Counted from the stretch's first letter, positions 1-9,533 are shown. The stretch: DNA of 64,000 nt from Sarcodiotheca gaudichaudii (GCA_032355985.1 JAUKVZ010000005.1:1-64000); one strand, 5' to 3'. The notes: a model not told the origin generated them from the letters alone. Made by a program: numbers and translations.

Positions 1-2
1 CC

Positions 3-1649
3 CACCCGGCGTTCACAGACCAACCCCTGTCGTCGCGCGGCGGGCCGACCCACTCGAGAGCCTCCTGGCCAGCGCCACCCGGCCCCATGATCGCCGGCGG
101 CGCCGTCGGCGATTTCAATAACGACGGATGGCCGGACATCTATCTGCTTCGCGGAGATGCGGGGCCGAATCGCCTGCTGATCAATCAGCAGGATGGCACG
201 TTTGAGAACGAAGCCGCGGCTTGGGGCGTGGCCGACCAGCACATGGGCTCCGGCGTTTCGGTCGGCGACTTCAACAATGACGGCTGGTCGGACATGTACG
301 TGACCAGCTACGGGCCGGGTGACGGCACGACGTACGGCCCGGGCGATCATCGGTTGTATCGCAACAACGGAGACGGCACGTTCACGAATGTCGCCGTCAG
401 CGCCGGCGTGAACTCGACGGGGCCGCTGGCCTCGGGCACTGGTTCAACATTTGGCGACTACGACTGCGATGGAGATCTCGATCTGTATGTCGCGGGTCAT
501 CTGCTCGGCAGCAACGGCAGCCGCCTGTTCCGAAACAACGGGGATGAGACGTTTACGGATGTGACGGCCGCGGCGGGTGTCGAAGATGCTGGCATCCGTG
601 GCTTCAGTCCGCGCTTTGCTGATATGGACGGCGACGGCTTGCAGGATCTGCTCGTTGCGGCGGACTTCGGCTCAAGCCGTTACTTCATCAACAACGGTGA
701 CGGCACGTTCACCGATTTCACTGGGCCTTCCGGCACCGGTCTCGACAGCCATGGCATGGGCGCAGCGATCGGCGATGTGAACAACGATGGTCTGCTGGAC
801 TGGTATGTCACGTCGATCTGGTACAGCCAGTCCACACCTCAGTTCTCCGGGAACATGCTCTATATCAATCAGGGCAATCACATCTACACGGAGTCTGCGG
901 CTGCGTGGGATTGCATTGACGGCGGCTGGGGCTGGGGAACGGACGCGGTCGATTTCGATCTCGACACGTATCTCGATCTTGTCAACACAAACGGCTGGCC
1001 CGCGCAGGACTGGGAGTTCGACAAGACGCGATTCTTCCGCAATCTGGGCGCAACGATGACGGAGGAAATGGCCGTCACCTGCGGCATCGATCAGGATGGG
1101 CAGGGACGCGGGCTCGTCACGCTCGACTATGACCGTGATGGCGATCGTGACATCGTTGTGTTCGAGAACAATGGCTTCGTGACGCTCTTTCGCAATGACA
1201 CGGATCAGACAGGCCTGCATTCGCTGACACTTTCGTTCGACACGTCGCAGGATCCGAGGCTGGCGCCGCACGGCAAGGGAACGCGCGTCATCGCGACGTT
1301 CGGCGGCGGCCAGTCGTTGCATCGCTACATGGATGGCGGCGCGACGTATCTCGGCCAGAGCGAGATGACGGTGCACTTCGGCCTTTCCATCTGGTCCATG
1401 GTCGGCGAACTGCGGATCGAGTGGGCGAATGGAATCGTCACGACACTCAACGACGTTCCGGCCAATCAGATGTTGACGATCGTGGCGCCGAAGCTGGGCG
1501 ACATCAACCAGGACGGATTCATCGGCTCTGATGATCTCGCGTCGCTCATCGGCACGTGGGGCCAGGACTCGCCGGCGGCTGATCTTGTGAAGGATGGCGT
1601 AGTCGACTCGCAGGATCTGGCGGAGTTGATCGGGCGCTGGGGACTGTAA
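3..1649 (+). CDS. FG-GAP/VCBS repeat protein with ASPIC/UnbV domain and dockerin-like tail (5' end cut off)
   Basis: The frame is open to the left edge, so the true start and any signal peptide lie outside; the first internal Met is at 87. About 548 residues are visible. Several FG-GAP/VCBS calcium-binding loops of the type GDFNNDGWPDIY follow each other through the first two thirds, as in a beta-propeller. Residues coded at about 1230-1480 fit the ASPIC/UnbV (CRTAC1-like) domain. The last ~50 residues hold two dockerin-like calcium loops, each ending LIGxWG, a C-terminal tag seen in many planctomycete secreted proteins. Probably exported and calcium-binding; ligand unknown. A hairpin terminator follows at 1681. 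Confidence 0.85.
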   Translation, partial: HPAFTDQPLSSRGGPTHSRASWPAPPGPMIAGGAVGDFNNDGWPDIYLLRGDAGPNRLLINQQDGTFENEAAAWGVADQHMGSGVSVGDFNNDGWSDMYVTSYGPGDGTTYGPGDHRLYRNNGDGTFTNVAVSAGVNSTGPLASGTGSTFGDYDCDGDLDLYVAGHLLGSNGSRLFRNNGDETFTDVTAAAGVEDAGIRGFSPRFADMDGDGLQDLLVAADFGSSRYFINNGDGTFTDFTGPSGTGLDSHGMGAAIGDVNNDGLLDWYVTSIWYSQSTPQFSGNMLYINQGNHIYTESAAAWDCIDGGWGWGTDAVDFDLDTYLDLVNTNGWPAQDWEFDKTRFFRNLGATMTEEMAVTCGIDQDGQGRGLVTLDYDRDGDRDIVVFENNGFVTLFRNDTDQTGLHSLTLSFDTSQDPRLAPHGKGTRVIATFGGGQSLHRYMDGGATYLGQSEMTVHFGLSIWSMVGELRIEWANGIVTTLNDVPANQMLTIVAPKLGDINQDGFIGSDDLASLIGTWGQDSPAADLVKDGVVDSQDLAELIGRWGL

Positions 1650-1680
1650 TCCTGATCCTGATCCAGGCATGAGAAATCGC

Positions 1681-1712
1681 ACGCCCGTCGCATCAACGCG
1701 GCGGGCGTTTTT
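1681..1712 (+). terminator. Rho-independent terminator after the FG-GAP gene
   Basis: An 11-bp stem (1681-1691 with 1698-1708, one G-T pair) around a 6-nt loop is followed by five Ts. It lies 31 nt after the FG-GAP gene stop and 30 nt before the PhzF start. Confidence 0.8.
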
Positions 1713-1741
1713 CATGCGCTGATGCGGCCTACGATTGGCGT

Positions 1742-2587
1742 ATGAGCGAGCGATATTTCCACGTCGATGCATTTACCGACGAGCCGTTTCGCGGGAATCC
1801 CGCTTCGGTTGTGATGCTGCAGACGCCGCGTGATGACATTTGGCTTCAGGGGTTTGCGCGCGAGATGAATGCGCCGATGACGGCGTACTTGTGGCGCGAG
1901 CGCGATGGATTTCGCATCCGATGGTTTTCACCGAAGCTCGAAGTGGACATCTGCGGGCACGCGACGCTCGCCTCGGCGCATGCGCTCTGGACCGAAGGGT
2001 TCGTGCCTGAGATGGAGGCGATTCGGCTTTATTGCGAACGCGGCAAACTCGTCTGCCGCCTTCGTGACGGTTGGATCGAGATCGATCTGCCGATCGCCCA
2101 TCCATTGCCGTGTGAAGCGCCGCCTGGACTGGAAGTAGCTCTCGGATGTGGTCTCGAGCGTGTGTATCGCAATGACAGGGATTCGTTGATCGTCGAACTC
2201 GCCGACGAGCGGACTGTGCGCACGTTGACGCCGGATGTGCGGGCGCTGGCTGCAATTCAGGGCGTGCTTGGCGTGGCCGTCACTGCGCCGGGAAGCGCCC
2301 CTTATCACTGCGTGTCTCGCTACTTCGCTCCGGCGTGCGGCATTGATGAGGACAGCGTGTGCGGATCCGTGCATTGCTCGATTGGTCCGCTGTGGTCGGA
2401 GCGGCTGGGTGTGTCAGAACTGCTCGCGTATCAGGCTTCTGCTCGCGGCGGGGAGTTGCGCGTGCGTATCGAGGATGATCGAGTCATCCTCGGCGGCCGC
2501 GCCGTGACGACGATGTCCGGCTGTCTCACCGATTCAAGTGCGCACAAAACAACGCCGGCATCGGATGCCGGCGCTGTGGTTTGCTGA
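1742..2587 (+). CDS. PhzF family epimerase/isomerase-like protein
   Basis: 281 residues, the usual PhzF length. The N-terminus (YFHVDAFTDEPFRGNPASV) and the segment DICGHATLASAHALW are family hallmarks; the His in CGHAT is the conserved one. The C-terminal half has the second-domain match DEDSVCGSVHC. The residue at the place of the catalytic Glu of PhzF (normally in an N-x-S-E-T motif) is Met46 (NAPMT), so the classical isomerase chemistry may be lost or changed. The last ~19 residues run through a hairpin that looks like the terminator of the convergent gene, so the C-terminal tail may be a chance extension. Substrate unknown. Confidence 0.85.
   Translation: MSERYFHVDAFTDEPFRGNPASVVMLQTPRDDIWLQGFAREMNAPMTAYLWRERDGFRIRWFSPKLEVDICGHATLASAHALWTEGFVPEMEAIRLYCERGKLVCRLRDGWIEIDLPIAHPLPCEAPPGLEVALGCGLERVYRNDRDSLIVELADERTVRTLTPDVRALAAIQGVLGVAVTAPGSAPYHCVSRYFAPACGIDEDSVCGSVHCSIGPLWSERLGVSELLAYQASARGGELRVRIEDDRVILGGRAVTTMSGCLTDSSAHKTTPASDAGAVVC
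2553..2573 (-). terminator. Terminator of the cyclophilin gene, inside the 3' end of the PhzF frame
   Basis: A 9-bp perfect stem (2553-2561 with 2565-2573) with a 3-nt loop. Read on the minus strand it is followed by a T-rich run (gttgttttgtg), about 36 nt after the cyclophilin stop. It overlaps the coding end of the convergent PhzF gene. Confidence 0.65.
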
Positions 2588-2608
2588 ATCTCTTCCGATT
2601 CGACGGGC

Positions 2609-3241
2609 TCAGCCCTTGGGCTTGTAGTCCGGAAGAATCTCGACGTCGACGATCTCAATCTTTTCGACGGGGAAGTGCTGCTGCGGGCCGACACGTGAGA
2701 TCTCCACGGCGGCGATTTCGTCGACGACATCCATCCCATCGACGACCTTGCCAAAGACGGCGTATCCGGCGCCATCCCGGGGCTGATCGAGGAATGGATT
2801 GTCCTTGTGATTGATGAAGAACTGCGACGTTGCGGAATCGGCCTGATTGCCGAGGCGAGCCATGGCGATCGTGCCGCGTTCATTCTTCAGACCGTTTCGC
2901 CATTCATTCTTGATGGGCGGATTGGTGGATTTCCGCTCGGTGGCGCTGGTGAAGCCGCCGCCCTGAATCATGAAGCCATCCATGACTCGATGGAAGATCG
3001 TTCCGTCGTAGAAATCCTCGTCCGCGTAGGTGAGGAAGTTCTTGACTGAAATGGGCGCCTTCTCCTGGTTGAGCTCGATGATGATGTCGCCCTTGCTCGT
3101 CTCCATCTTGACGTACACGAACTCTTCCTCCTCGGCGGAGCCGCTCTGAGCGAATGACTGCGCGGACGTCATGAAGACGGCCGTCGCCAGCACCGCGATG
3201 ATGACTGAGAACAGGGATCGGCGAGTTGCGGGGACGCTCAT
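2609..3241 (-). CDS. Exported peptidyl-prolyl cis-trans isomerase, cyclophilin type
   Basis: 210 residues. An N-terminal basic and hydrophobic stretch ending in AQSFAQ looks like a signal peptide, so the product is probably periplasmic. The cyclophilin domain follows from about residue 42: FHRVMDGFMIQGG carries the catalytic Arg, and SATSQFFINHKDNPFLD and YAVFGKVVDGMDVVD are the other conserved blocks. It catalyses cis-trans isomerisation of prolyl bonds to help folding of exported proteins. It is convergent with the PhzF gene and divergent from the ABC exporter; the roughly 150 bp between 3241 and 3392 must hold both promoters. Confidence 0.93.
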   Translation of the reverse strand: MSVPATRRSLFSVIIAVLATAVFMTSAQSFAQSGSAEEEEFVYVKMETSKGDIIIELNQEKAPISVKNFLTYADEDFYDGTIFHRVMDGFMIQGGGFTSATERKSTNPPIKNEWRNGLKNERGTIAMARLGNQADSATSQFFINHKDNPFLDQPRDGAGYAVFGKVVDGMDVVDEIAAVEISRVGPQQHFPVEKIEIVDVEILPDYKPKG

Positions 3242-3391
3242 GTCGCGGTCTCCGTGGTTGAGTCTGTCTGGAATCCTGCCGGTCTTCGCGCTGACTCGAC
3301 GCGATCCGGCCGAAGGGCCAGTCTAGGACGCGATGCAATCTCTTGCGACCGAAGCGAACTTGGGGCCTTTGACCGGGTATACGATCAACGG

Positions 3392-5344
3392 ATGCAGCGC
3401 CGTTTCGATTCCAGCAAATCACGATTTCAGCAGTATCTCATCGCCAGGCGGGATCGAGCCGCACATGCGGGGGACGCCGCCATCGAAGCGCTCACGGCGC
3501 CTCGCCGACGTGGTCGCTCGCGCTCCTTTCTGGATCTGCTCGGCCAGTTCTGGCGCCTTCTTGCGGGCCATCGATCGCAGTTGGTCTTCGCCCTCTGCAC
3601 ACTGACGATCGCGACGGCCATCGCACTGGTGCTCCCCTACTCGATCAAGATCGTGGTCGATTTCATTCTGGCGGAGTCGCCTGGGCCGGCGGCGCTTCCG
3701 GAGTGGTTCGCCGAGGGCCGCACACGTCGCGGGCTGCTCTGGCTGACGGCTTCCGCGATGCTCGTGCTCTCGCTGATCAGCGTGATCGTCGGCATGTGGG
3801 GTCGCTGGCAGGCGACGCTCGTGACGAAGCGGATGCAGGTGCGATTGCGGAAGCTGGCGTTTGAACATGCCGTGCGCCTGCCGCTGCATCGCGTGCAGCG
3901 CCTCAAGAGCGGCGGCATCGCGAGCATTCTGCGCGAAGATGCGGGCGGCGCCGGCGACCTTGTGTTCAGCGCGATCTACAACCCATGGCGCGGCGTCGCA
4001 CAGCTTGCCGGCACGCTGGTGATTCTGGCGTTTGTCGACTGGCTGCTGCTGCTGGGCGCAGTGCTGCTGCTGCCACTGGTCTGGATGACGCACAAGACGT
4101 GGATCAGCCGCATCCGGCCCATGTATCGCGATATTCGACAGGCTCGCCAGCATGTGGATGCGCATTCGACGGAGGCGTTCGGCGGCGTGCGGATTGTGCG
4201 CGGATTCAGCCGCGAGCGTGGGGAGAGTCGCCGCTTCGTTGGGGGCAATCATCTGCTGGCGCGGATGGAGCTTCGCACCTGGTGGTGGGCGCGGGCCGTC
4301 GATATGGCGTGGCAGTTGCTCATCCCGTTCGCATCGGCGGGCGTGCTGCTCTACGGCGGCCTGGCGGTGCTCGACGGACGCCTTCTTATTGGCGATGTGA
4401 TGATGTTCAGCGCGTACCTGCTTGCGTTGCTTTCGCCGCTGGAGGCTCTGGCGGCAAGCGCGGCGGGCATGCAGACGAACCTTGCCGGATTTGATCGCCT
4501 GCTTGATCTGCTGGCCGAGCCGCAGGAGTTTGCCGAATCGCGCGGCGCGGCGCGTGTGGATCGCGCACGGGTGCAGGGCGCTCTTCAGCTGGACAACGTG
4601 ACGTTCGCATATCCCGGCTCGGATTCGCCGGCGCTTGCGGATATCGATCTGGATGTGGCGGCTGGAGAGATCATCGCGCTGATCGGCCCCAGCGGCGCCG
4701 GCAAAACAACGCTCTGCAATCTGATCGCGCGGTTTTACGATCCCACCGAAGGGGCCATTCGCCTCGATGGAAAACGAATCAACGAATATGACGTCGAGAG
4801 TTATCGACGGCTGCTGGGCATCGTCGAGCAGGATGTCTTCCTCTTTGACGGCACGATCGCGGAGAATATCGCGTACTCCAGCCCGGACGCGGCGAAGGCG
4901 GATATCGAAAGAGCCGCGAAGGCGGCCAATGCGCATGGCTTCATCACCGAAAGCTCAGATGGCTACGAGACACTGATCGGCGAGCGAGGCGTGCGGCTCA
5001 GCGGCGGACAGAAGCAGCGCATCGCCATCGCGCGGGCGATTCTGGCCGATCCGAAGATTCTGATTCTCGATGAGGCGACGAGCAATCTTGACACCGAGAG
5101 CGAGACCCTGATTCAGCGATCACTGCAGACACTGATGACTGGCCGCACCTCGTTTGTGATCGCACATCGGCTCAGCACCGTGCGTCATGCGCATCGGATC
5201 GCCGTGGTCGAACATGGGCGGATCGTCGAATCGGGCGCCCATGAAGAGCTGCTCCAGCGCGACGGCCGATATGCGCACTACTTGCGCATGCAGCTCAAGG
5301 ATGACGAGCGTTTTCTGGACGAAGACGCCCTCTCCATCAACTGA
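3392..5344 (+). CDS. ABC exporter half-transporter (fused permease and ATPase, MsbA/multidrug type)
   Basis: The start at 3392 (MQRRFDSSKSRF) is preferred; the frame stays open to 3254 but the extra residues are low-complexity and lie in the divergent promoter region. 650 residues. The N-terminal half has about six membrane segments (type 1 ABC exporter fold). The C-terminal half has Walker A GPSGAGKTT near residue 432, the signature LSGGQKQR near 536, Walker B ILILDEATS near 556 and the switch His in IAHRLST. It should work as a homodimer exporting a lipid or hydrophobic compound; substrate unknown. All ATPase motifs are intact. Confidence 0.93.
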   Translation: MQRRFDSSKSRFQQYLIARRDRAAHAGDAAIEALTAPRRRGRSRSFLDLLGQFWRLLAGHRSQLVFALCTLTIATAIALVLPYSIKIVVDFILAESPGPAALPEWFAEGRTRRGLLWLTASAMLVLSLISVIVGMWGRWQATLVTKRMQVRLRKLAFEHAVRLPLHRVQRLKSGGIASILREDAGGAGDLVFSAIYNPWRGVAQLAGTLVILAFVDWLLLLGAVLLLPLVWMTHKTWISRIRPMYRDIRQARQHVDAHSTEAFGGVRIVRGFSRERGESRRFVGGNHLLARMELRTWWWARAVDMAWQLLIPFASAGVLLYGGLAVLDGRLLIGDVMMFSAYLLALLSPLEALAASAAGMQTNLAGFDRLLDLLAEPQEFAESRGAARVDRARVQGALQLDNVTFAYPGSDSPALADIDLDVAAGEIIALIGPSGAGKTTLCNLIARFYDPTEGAIRLDGKRINEYDVESYRRLLGIVEQDVFLFDGTIAENIAYSSPDAAKADIERAAKAANAHGFITESSDGYETLIGERGVRLSGGQKQRIAIARAILADPKILILDEATSNLDTESETLIQRSLQTLMTGRTSFVIAHRLSTVRHAHRIAVVEHGRIVESGAHEELLQRDGRYAHYLRMQLKDDERFLDEDALSIN

Positions 5345-5610
5345 CTGCACGCAGACGCCATTGAGCTTGACACGGTCCTTACATGACCGCGCCGCTTTGC
5401 GAATATCCGCTTGACGCTTACTTCACACAGTGTGGCGTGAATGTGGACGTTGTGTAAGACCTTGTGTGCTCACCGTGAAGTTCGATTCAAGTGAGCTCTC
5501 ATTCGCTTGTACGCCGGTCGTGCGCGGGTAATCTCAACTGCCAGACGCGGCCACGGACGCCGCGACGATTGCAATCGCCTGACAGGCGCGAAGCGAAGGA
5601 GTCGACAAAG

Positions 5611-6519
5611 ATGCAACTGGTCCAGCACGGGCTGAGAAGAGCGTCCGATTCGCTCACGCGGATCATCGGCAGGCGCTACGGCGAGGCTTTTCCGTTTTAT
5701 TACGTCTCCGAATATCCGAAGTCCGGCGGCACCTGGCTGGCCCGCATGGTGGCCGATGCGCTGCAGCTGCCCTTTCCGCAGCATGCGGCGCTTCCGCTCA
5801 GCTTCTCCTGCGTCGTCCAGAATCACTGGACGCATCATCCCCGCATGACGCGCTCCATCTACCTCTACAGGGATGGCCGCGACATCATGGTGTCTTACTT
5901 CTTCCATCGCCTGCGCATCATCCGGACGCAGAGCGTCCCGCGCTGGAAGAAGATGGCGGATGAATATGATCGCATCTTCGGCAAGGGATACGACCCTGAC
6001 GACACGCAAGCGCTGTTGCCGAAGTTCATCGAGAATGAGTTCGCTCGCCCTCGCGGCTGCCGCACGAACTGGCGGGATCACATCGACTCGTGGATGAACG
6101 TCCGCAATCGCGCCCAGATCGCGTATGTAAGTTACGAGGAGTTGCTCGCTGATTGCGAAGGCGCTCTTTCGCGCATCACGTCACACGTGTCCGGCCGAGC
6201 CGTCGATAGCTGGCGCATCGAGATGGCGGTCGAGAAGTTCTCGATGCGTCGTCAGACAGGCCGCACCAGTGGCGCCGAGGATCGCTCGAGCTTTATTCGC
6301 AAGGGTGTCGCCGGCGACTGGCGGAATCATTTCTCGAAGGAAGCCGCACAGGTCTTCGACGATCTGGCGGGCAATGTGCTGATCGCGCTGGGTTACGAGC
6401 GCGATCGAAGCTGGATCGATCGAGCCGGCATGACGGATGCGCTGACCGAAACGCCCGAGCCGCGATCACTCAAGCTGCAAGCGACTCCTCCGCCTCGTGC
6501 CTCGCTTTGTCTGGGATAA
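5611..6519 (+). CDS. Sulfotransferase-domain protein
   Basis: The start at 5611 is set by AAGGAG at 5596-5601, nine bases upstream; the longer frame from 5491 has no such site. 302 residues. YPKSGGTWLARMV (about residue 35) is the 5'-phosphosulfate loop of PAPS-binding sulfotransferases and YRDGRDIMVSYFF (about 86) the 3'-phosphate site; the C-terminal RKGVAGDWRNHFS block is also typical. It should move a sulfuryl group from PAPS to a hydroxyl or amino group of an unknown acceptor. Its last 50 bp overlap the end of the convergent symporter gene. Confidence 0.9.
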   Translation: MQLVQHGLRRASDSLTRIIGRRYGEAFPFYYVSEYPKSGGTWLARMVADALQLPFPQHAALPLSFSCVVQNHWTHHPRMTRSIYLYRDGRDIMVSYFFHRLRIIRTQSVPRWKKMADEYDRIFGKGYDPDDTQALLPKFIENEFARPRGCRTNWRDHIDSWMNVRNRAQIAYVSYEELLADCEGALSRITSHVSGRAVDSWRIEMAVEKFSMRRQTGRTSGAEDRSSFIRKGVAGDWRNHFSKEAAQVFDDLAGNVLIALGYERDRSWIDRAGMTDALTETPEPRSLKLQATPPPRASLCLG

Positions 6520-8023
6520 GCAGACTGACGATCACGTTGCAGATAAACGCCGCGATGAACGACAGCGTGAGGTTGTAGATCTCAACGCCGGTCCACGCCG
6601 GGTCATACCACAGTTGCCAGAAGATCGGCAGCACAAAGCCGACGAGCATGCCTGCCAGACAGCCTGCGTAACTGGCGCGTCTCCACATGAGCAGCAGTAT
6701 TAACTGCGGGCCGAAGGCTGCGCCGAGCACCGCCCAGCCATATGTCAGAACGTATTGATAGACATTCACTTTCTGATTCAGGACCATCAGCACCGCGCCG
6801 ACGCCGAGCAGGAAGAGCACGAGGCGGTTGATGAACATGTGCGATTTGCCGTGCTCAGACTTGAACAGCCGGGCGTAGATGTCATTGGCGACAGAGCTTG
6901 CGGCGACGACGAGTTGGCTGTCCGCCGTTGAGCAGATCGCTGCAAGCACGGCCGCGAGCACGAGACCGGCGATGACTGCGGGCAGCATGTTCGCCGCGGC
7001 CACGATCAGCGCAGTCTCCTGCAGATTAGCGCTGTTGGCGCTATTCATATCCGCGAGCAGCGCCTGGCCCCATTCGGCGCCGCCTTCTGACATGGCGCGA
7101 GCAAGCACGCCGATGGTGACGGCGCCCCAGATCACAAGCACCATCCACGTCATGGCGATGATGCCGCCACGGACGGCTTGCGCCTTGTCTTTGAGGGCCA
7201 TGTATCGAATGAGAATGTGCGGCTGGCCGGGATAGCCGAAGTTCACGCCGAGCGCGCCGGACCCGAGCAGAAAACCAAGCAGCGCAAAGCCCGTCTTTTC
7301 AGGGAGGAATCGAAGAAGGGCGCCTTCTTCCCCGGCGGCGTTGGGCACATTGGCGAGGTGCTCCTGAATGTAGCCGTAGCCGCCGTGCGTCAGCATGAGA
7401 TACAACGGAAATCCGACGAGGGCGCCGATCATGATCAGGCCCTGAACGAAATCGGTCCAGCACGCCGCGCGAAATCCGCCGAGGACGGAATACGCAAGCA
7501 CGACGCCGCCACCGATGAGCACGCCATGCCAGTAATCGAGATTCGAACCGAACGTGATATCAAACGCCTTGCCGGCCGCGGCGAACTGCGCAGCGACATA
7601 GAGCAGCATGGCGACCATGATCACGAGCACGCTGAGAATGCGCAGGAGCGGCAAACGCTCCTTGAAATGCATCGAGAAAAGATCGGGCACGGTCAGTGCG
7701 CCGCATTCTTCCGATCGTGCGCGTATTCGCGATGCGAGTACAAACCAGTTGAACAGGTAACCGAGCCCGACGCCCGGAATCAGCCAGTACGCGTTGTAAC
7801 CCGTGGCGAACGCCGTGCCGACGAGTCCCATCGTCACCCAGCCGGATTCGGCGGATGCGGAAGCCGAGAGCGCCGCGATCCAAGGCCCGAGCGATCGTCC
7901 GGCGAGGAAATAGTCTTCATCGCTCCGGCGCGCAAACTTCGCCGACCAGAGACCCACCGCGACAATCGCAAGCGTGTAAAACGCGAACGAGGCCACGATC
8001 ACGGTGATATTCACATCCTGCAT
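6470..8023 (-). CDS. Sodium/solute symporter family protein (SSF, PutP-like)
   Basis: 517 residues with about 13 membrane segments. The N-terminus (DEDYFLAGRSLGPWIAALS, then SGWVTMGLVG) is the SSF signature, closest in pattern to sodium/proline symporters, and STADSQLVVAASSVAND in the later half is the second conserved block that lines the sodium path. Sits in the inner membrane and imports a small solute with sodium; substrate is a guess. Its 3' end overlaps the sulfotransferase gene by 50 bp on the other strand, and it is followed upstream by hemW in the same direction with an 80-bp gap. Confidence 0.92.
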   Translation of the reverse strand: MQDVNITVIVASFAFYTLAIVAVGLWSAKFARRSDEDYFLAGRSLGPWIAALSASASAESGWVTMGLVGTAFATGYNAYWLIPGVGLGYLFNWFVLASRIRARSEECGALTVPDLFSMHFKERLPLLRILSVLVIMVAMLLYVAAQFAAAGKAFDITFGSNLDYWHGVLIGGGVVLAYSVLGGFRAACWTDFVQGLIMIGALVGFPLYLMLTHGGYGYIQEHLANVPNAAGEEGALLRFLPEKTGFALLGFLLGSGALGVNFGYPGQPHILIRYMALKDKAQAVRGGIIAMTWMVLVIWGAVTIGVLARAMSEGGAEWGQALLADMNSANSANLQETALIVAAANMLPAVIAGLVLAAVLAAICSTADSQLVVAASSVANDIYARLFKSEHGKSHMFINRLVLFLLGVGAVLMVLNQKVNVYQYVLTYGWAVLGAAFGPQLILLLMWRRASYAGCLAGMLVGFVLPIFWQLWYDPAWTGVEIYNLTLSFIAAFICNVIVSLLIPDKARHEAEESLAA

Positions 8024-8103
8024 GAGTGCTCGATCTCCGGTCGCCGTTCGGATGGGTTGCGGCGTAATCTAGCAAAGCAACCGAAGCTGGCCTGAGCAGT
8101 CAC

Positions 8104-9420
8104 TCAGGCGATGGGATCCGTCAACTCGCCGACGATCCCATCAAGCAGATAGACGCCTTCATCGGTCATACGCCATCGACCTTCCGTAAGCGTCATCATG
8201 CCGTCATCAATCTGCTTGTGTACGCCGGAATCGAGCGCATCAGCCGCGCCAATGGCCTCGGCATGTTGCAGGCACGACTTCGCATCTACACCCTCGGCCA
8301 GCCGAAGGCCCATGAGCAGACGTTCGACAAGTGCGCGGGCCGCATCGGGCGGCTCGACATCCTGGACGCTTGCGTAGCCATCTGATTCGAGAACGCTGCG
8401 CGACCAGTCGGAAAGCCTGGGGTTGTTCTTGTAGCGCCAACCCCCTGCCGCCGTATCGGCGGGATGGACGCGCAGATGGCCGGATGCTGACGGTCCCGCG
8501 GCCAGCCATGACTCATTGCGCCAGTACGCCAGATTGTGAAGAGACTGCGCAGCGCCGGGCTCACGTGTCGCTTTCGCAAAGTTGCTGATCTCGTAGCGAT
8601 CGAATCCGGCATGCGCCAGGCGCTCGGCGATGCCCTCCATCATGTCGCGTTCGAGACTTTCATCCATTGGCGCAAACTCGCCTCGGCGCATGCGGGCGGT
8701 CATGGGCGTATTCGGCTCGTACGTGAGGGCGTAGCAGCTGAGATGCTCGACCGCGGGCGTCAGTTCGAGCGCTTTGTCGACGTCATCCAGCGCATCTTCG
8801 ATCGTCTGACCCGGGATGCCGAAGATCAGATCGACGGAGCGACGATGGATGCCCGCGCTTGCCGCCAGCGCCATCGTGCGCTGCACGTTCTCTGGTTGGT
8901 GCAGACGCTCCAGCGCCTTGAGATGCATCGGGTTGAAGGACTGGGCGCCGGCGCTGATGCGATTAACGCCTCCGGCGACGAGCGTTTCAAAAAGCGCGTC
9001 GGACGCCGACTCGGGATTGCACTCGACGGTGAACTCCCCACTTCCGGCGTCGATCAATGAGCAATCGAAGCTGCTTCGCAACACTTCAAGAAGCTCACGC
9101 CACAACGACGGCGCCAGCAGACTCGGCGTGCCGCCTCCGATAAAGATGGACTGCAGCCTTGTTTCCGTATGCTCGCTGCGCTGATCGACCGCCCGTTTCC
9201 ACGCGCCGAGACGGGCGAGTTCAACGATCAGCGCGTCGACGAACGCTTTGTGACGCTCATGATCCTCGATTTCGACGCTGTAGAAGTCGCAGTAGTGGCA
9301 TTTGTGCGTGCAGAATGGAACGTGGATATAAAGAAAGCGGACGGGAGCGAATGCTGCGTCCTTCACCTGAAGCGGCGTTTTCTGTTGTCCGGCTTGTGGA
9401 AGTTGGATAGGCTGAGTCAT
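8104..9420 (-). CDS. hemW: Radical SAM protein HemW (HemN-like, heme chaperone)
   Basis: ATG at 9420 (MTQPIQLPQ) is chosen over a start 30 nt upstream because family alignment begins near YIHVPFC. 438 residues. The radical SAM cluster ligands are C37xxxC41xxC44 in PFCTHKCHYCDF; FIGGGTPSLL and the CNPE block follow. The C-terminal HemN_C-like part is present. HemW proteins bind heme and deliver it to target enzymes; they are often misnamed coproporphyrinogen III oxidase. True oxygen-independent HemN has an extra N-terminal extension not seen here. Divergent from the FHA gene. Confidence 0.9.
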   Translation of the reverse strand: MTQPIQLPQAGQQKTPLQVKDAAFAPVRFLYIHVPFCTHKCHYCDFYSVEIEDHERHKAFVDALIVELARLGAWKRAVDQRSEHTETRLQSIFIGGGTPSLLAPSLWRELLEVLRSSFDCSLIDAGSGEFTVECNPESASDALFETLVAGGVNRISAGAQSFNPMHLKALERLHQPENVQRTMALAASAGIHRRSVDLIFGIPGQTIEDALDDVDKALELTPAVEHLSCYALTYEPNTPMTARMRRGEFAPMDESLERDMMEGIAERLAHAGFDRYEISNFAKATREPGAAQSLHNLAYWRNESWLAAGPSASGHLRVHPADTAAGGWRYKNNPRLSDWSRSVLESDGYASVQDVEPPDAARALVERLLMGLRLAEGVDAKSCLQHAEAIGAADALDSGVHKQIDDGMMTLTEGRWRMTDEGVYLLDGIVGELTDPIA

Positions 9421-9533
9421 GGCTCGGATGCTCGTCAAAGGCCGGAGCATCCGACCGATTCCGATCCGAAGTCTATCCGGTTCGAATCGATGATCGGAGC
9501 CCGTGCGCTCACGCCGGCCCGACCAGGGGTTTC

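Noticed and set aside
672-1772. 366-residue minus-strand frame opposite the FG-GAP gene
   Set aside because: Antisense of a well-supported protein; basic, repeat-free, no family match, typical chance frame in GC-rich DNA.
3419-4936. 505-residue minus-strand frame opposite the ABC exporter
   Set aside because: Antisense of clear Walker A and signature motifs; low-complexity His/Arg-rich translation.
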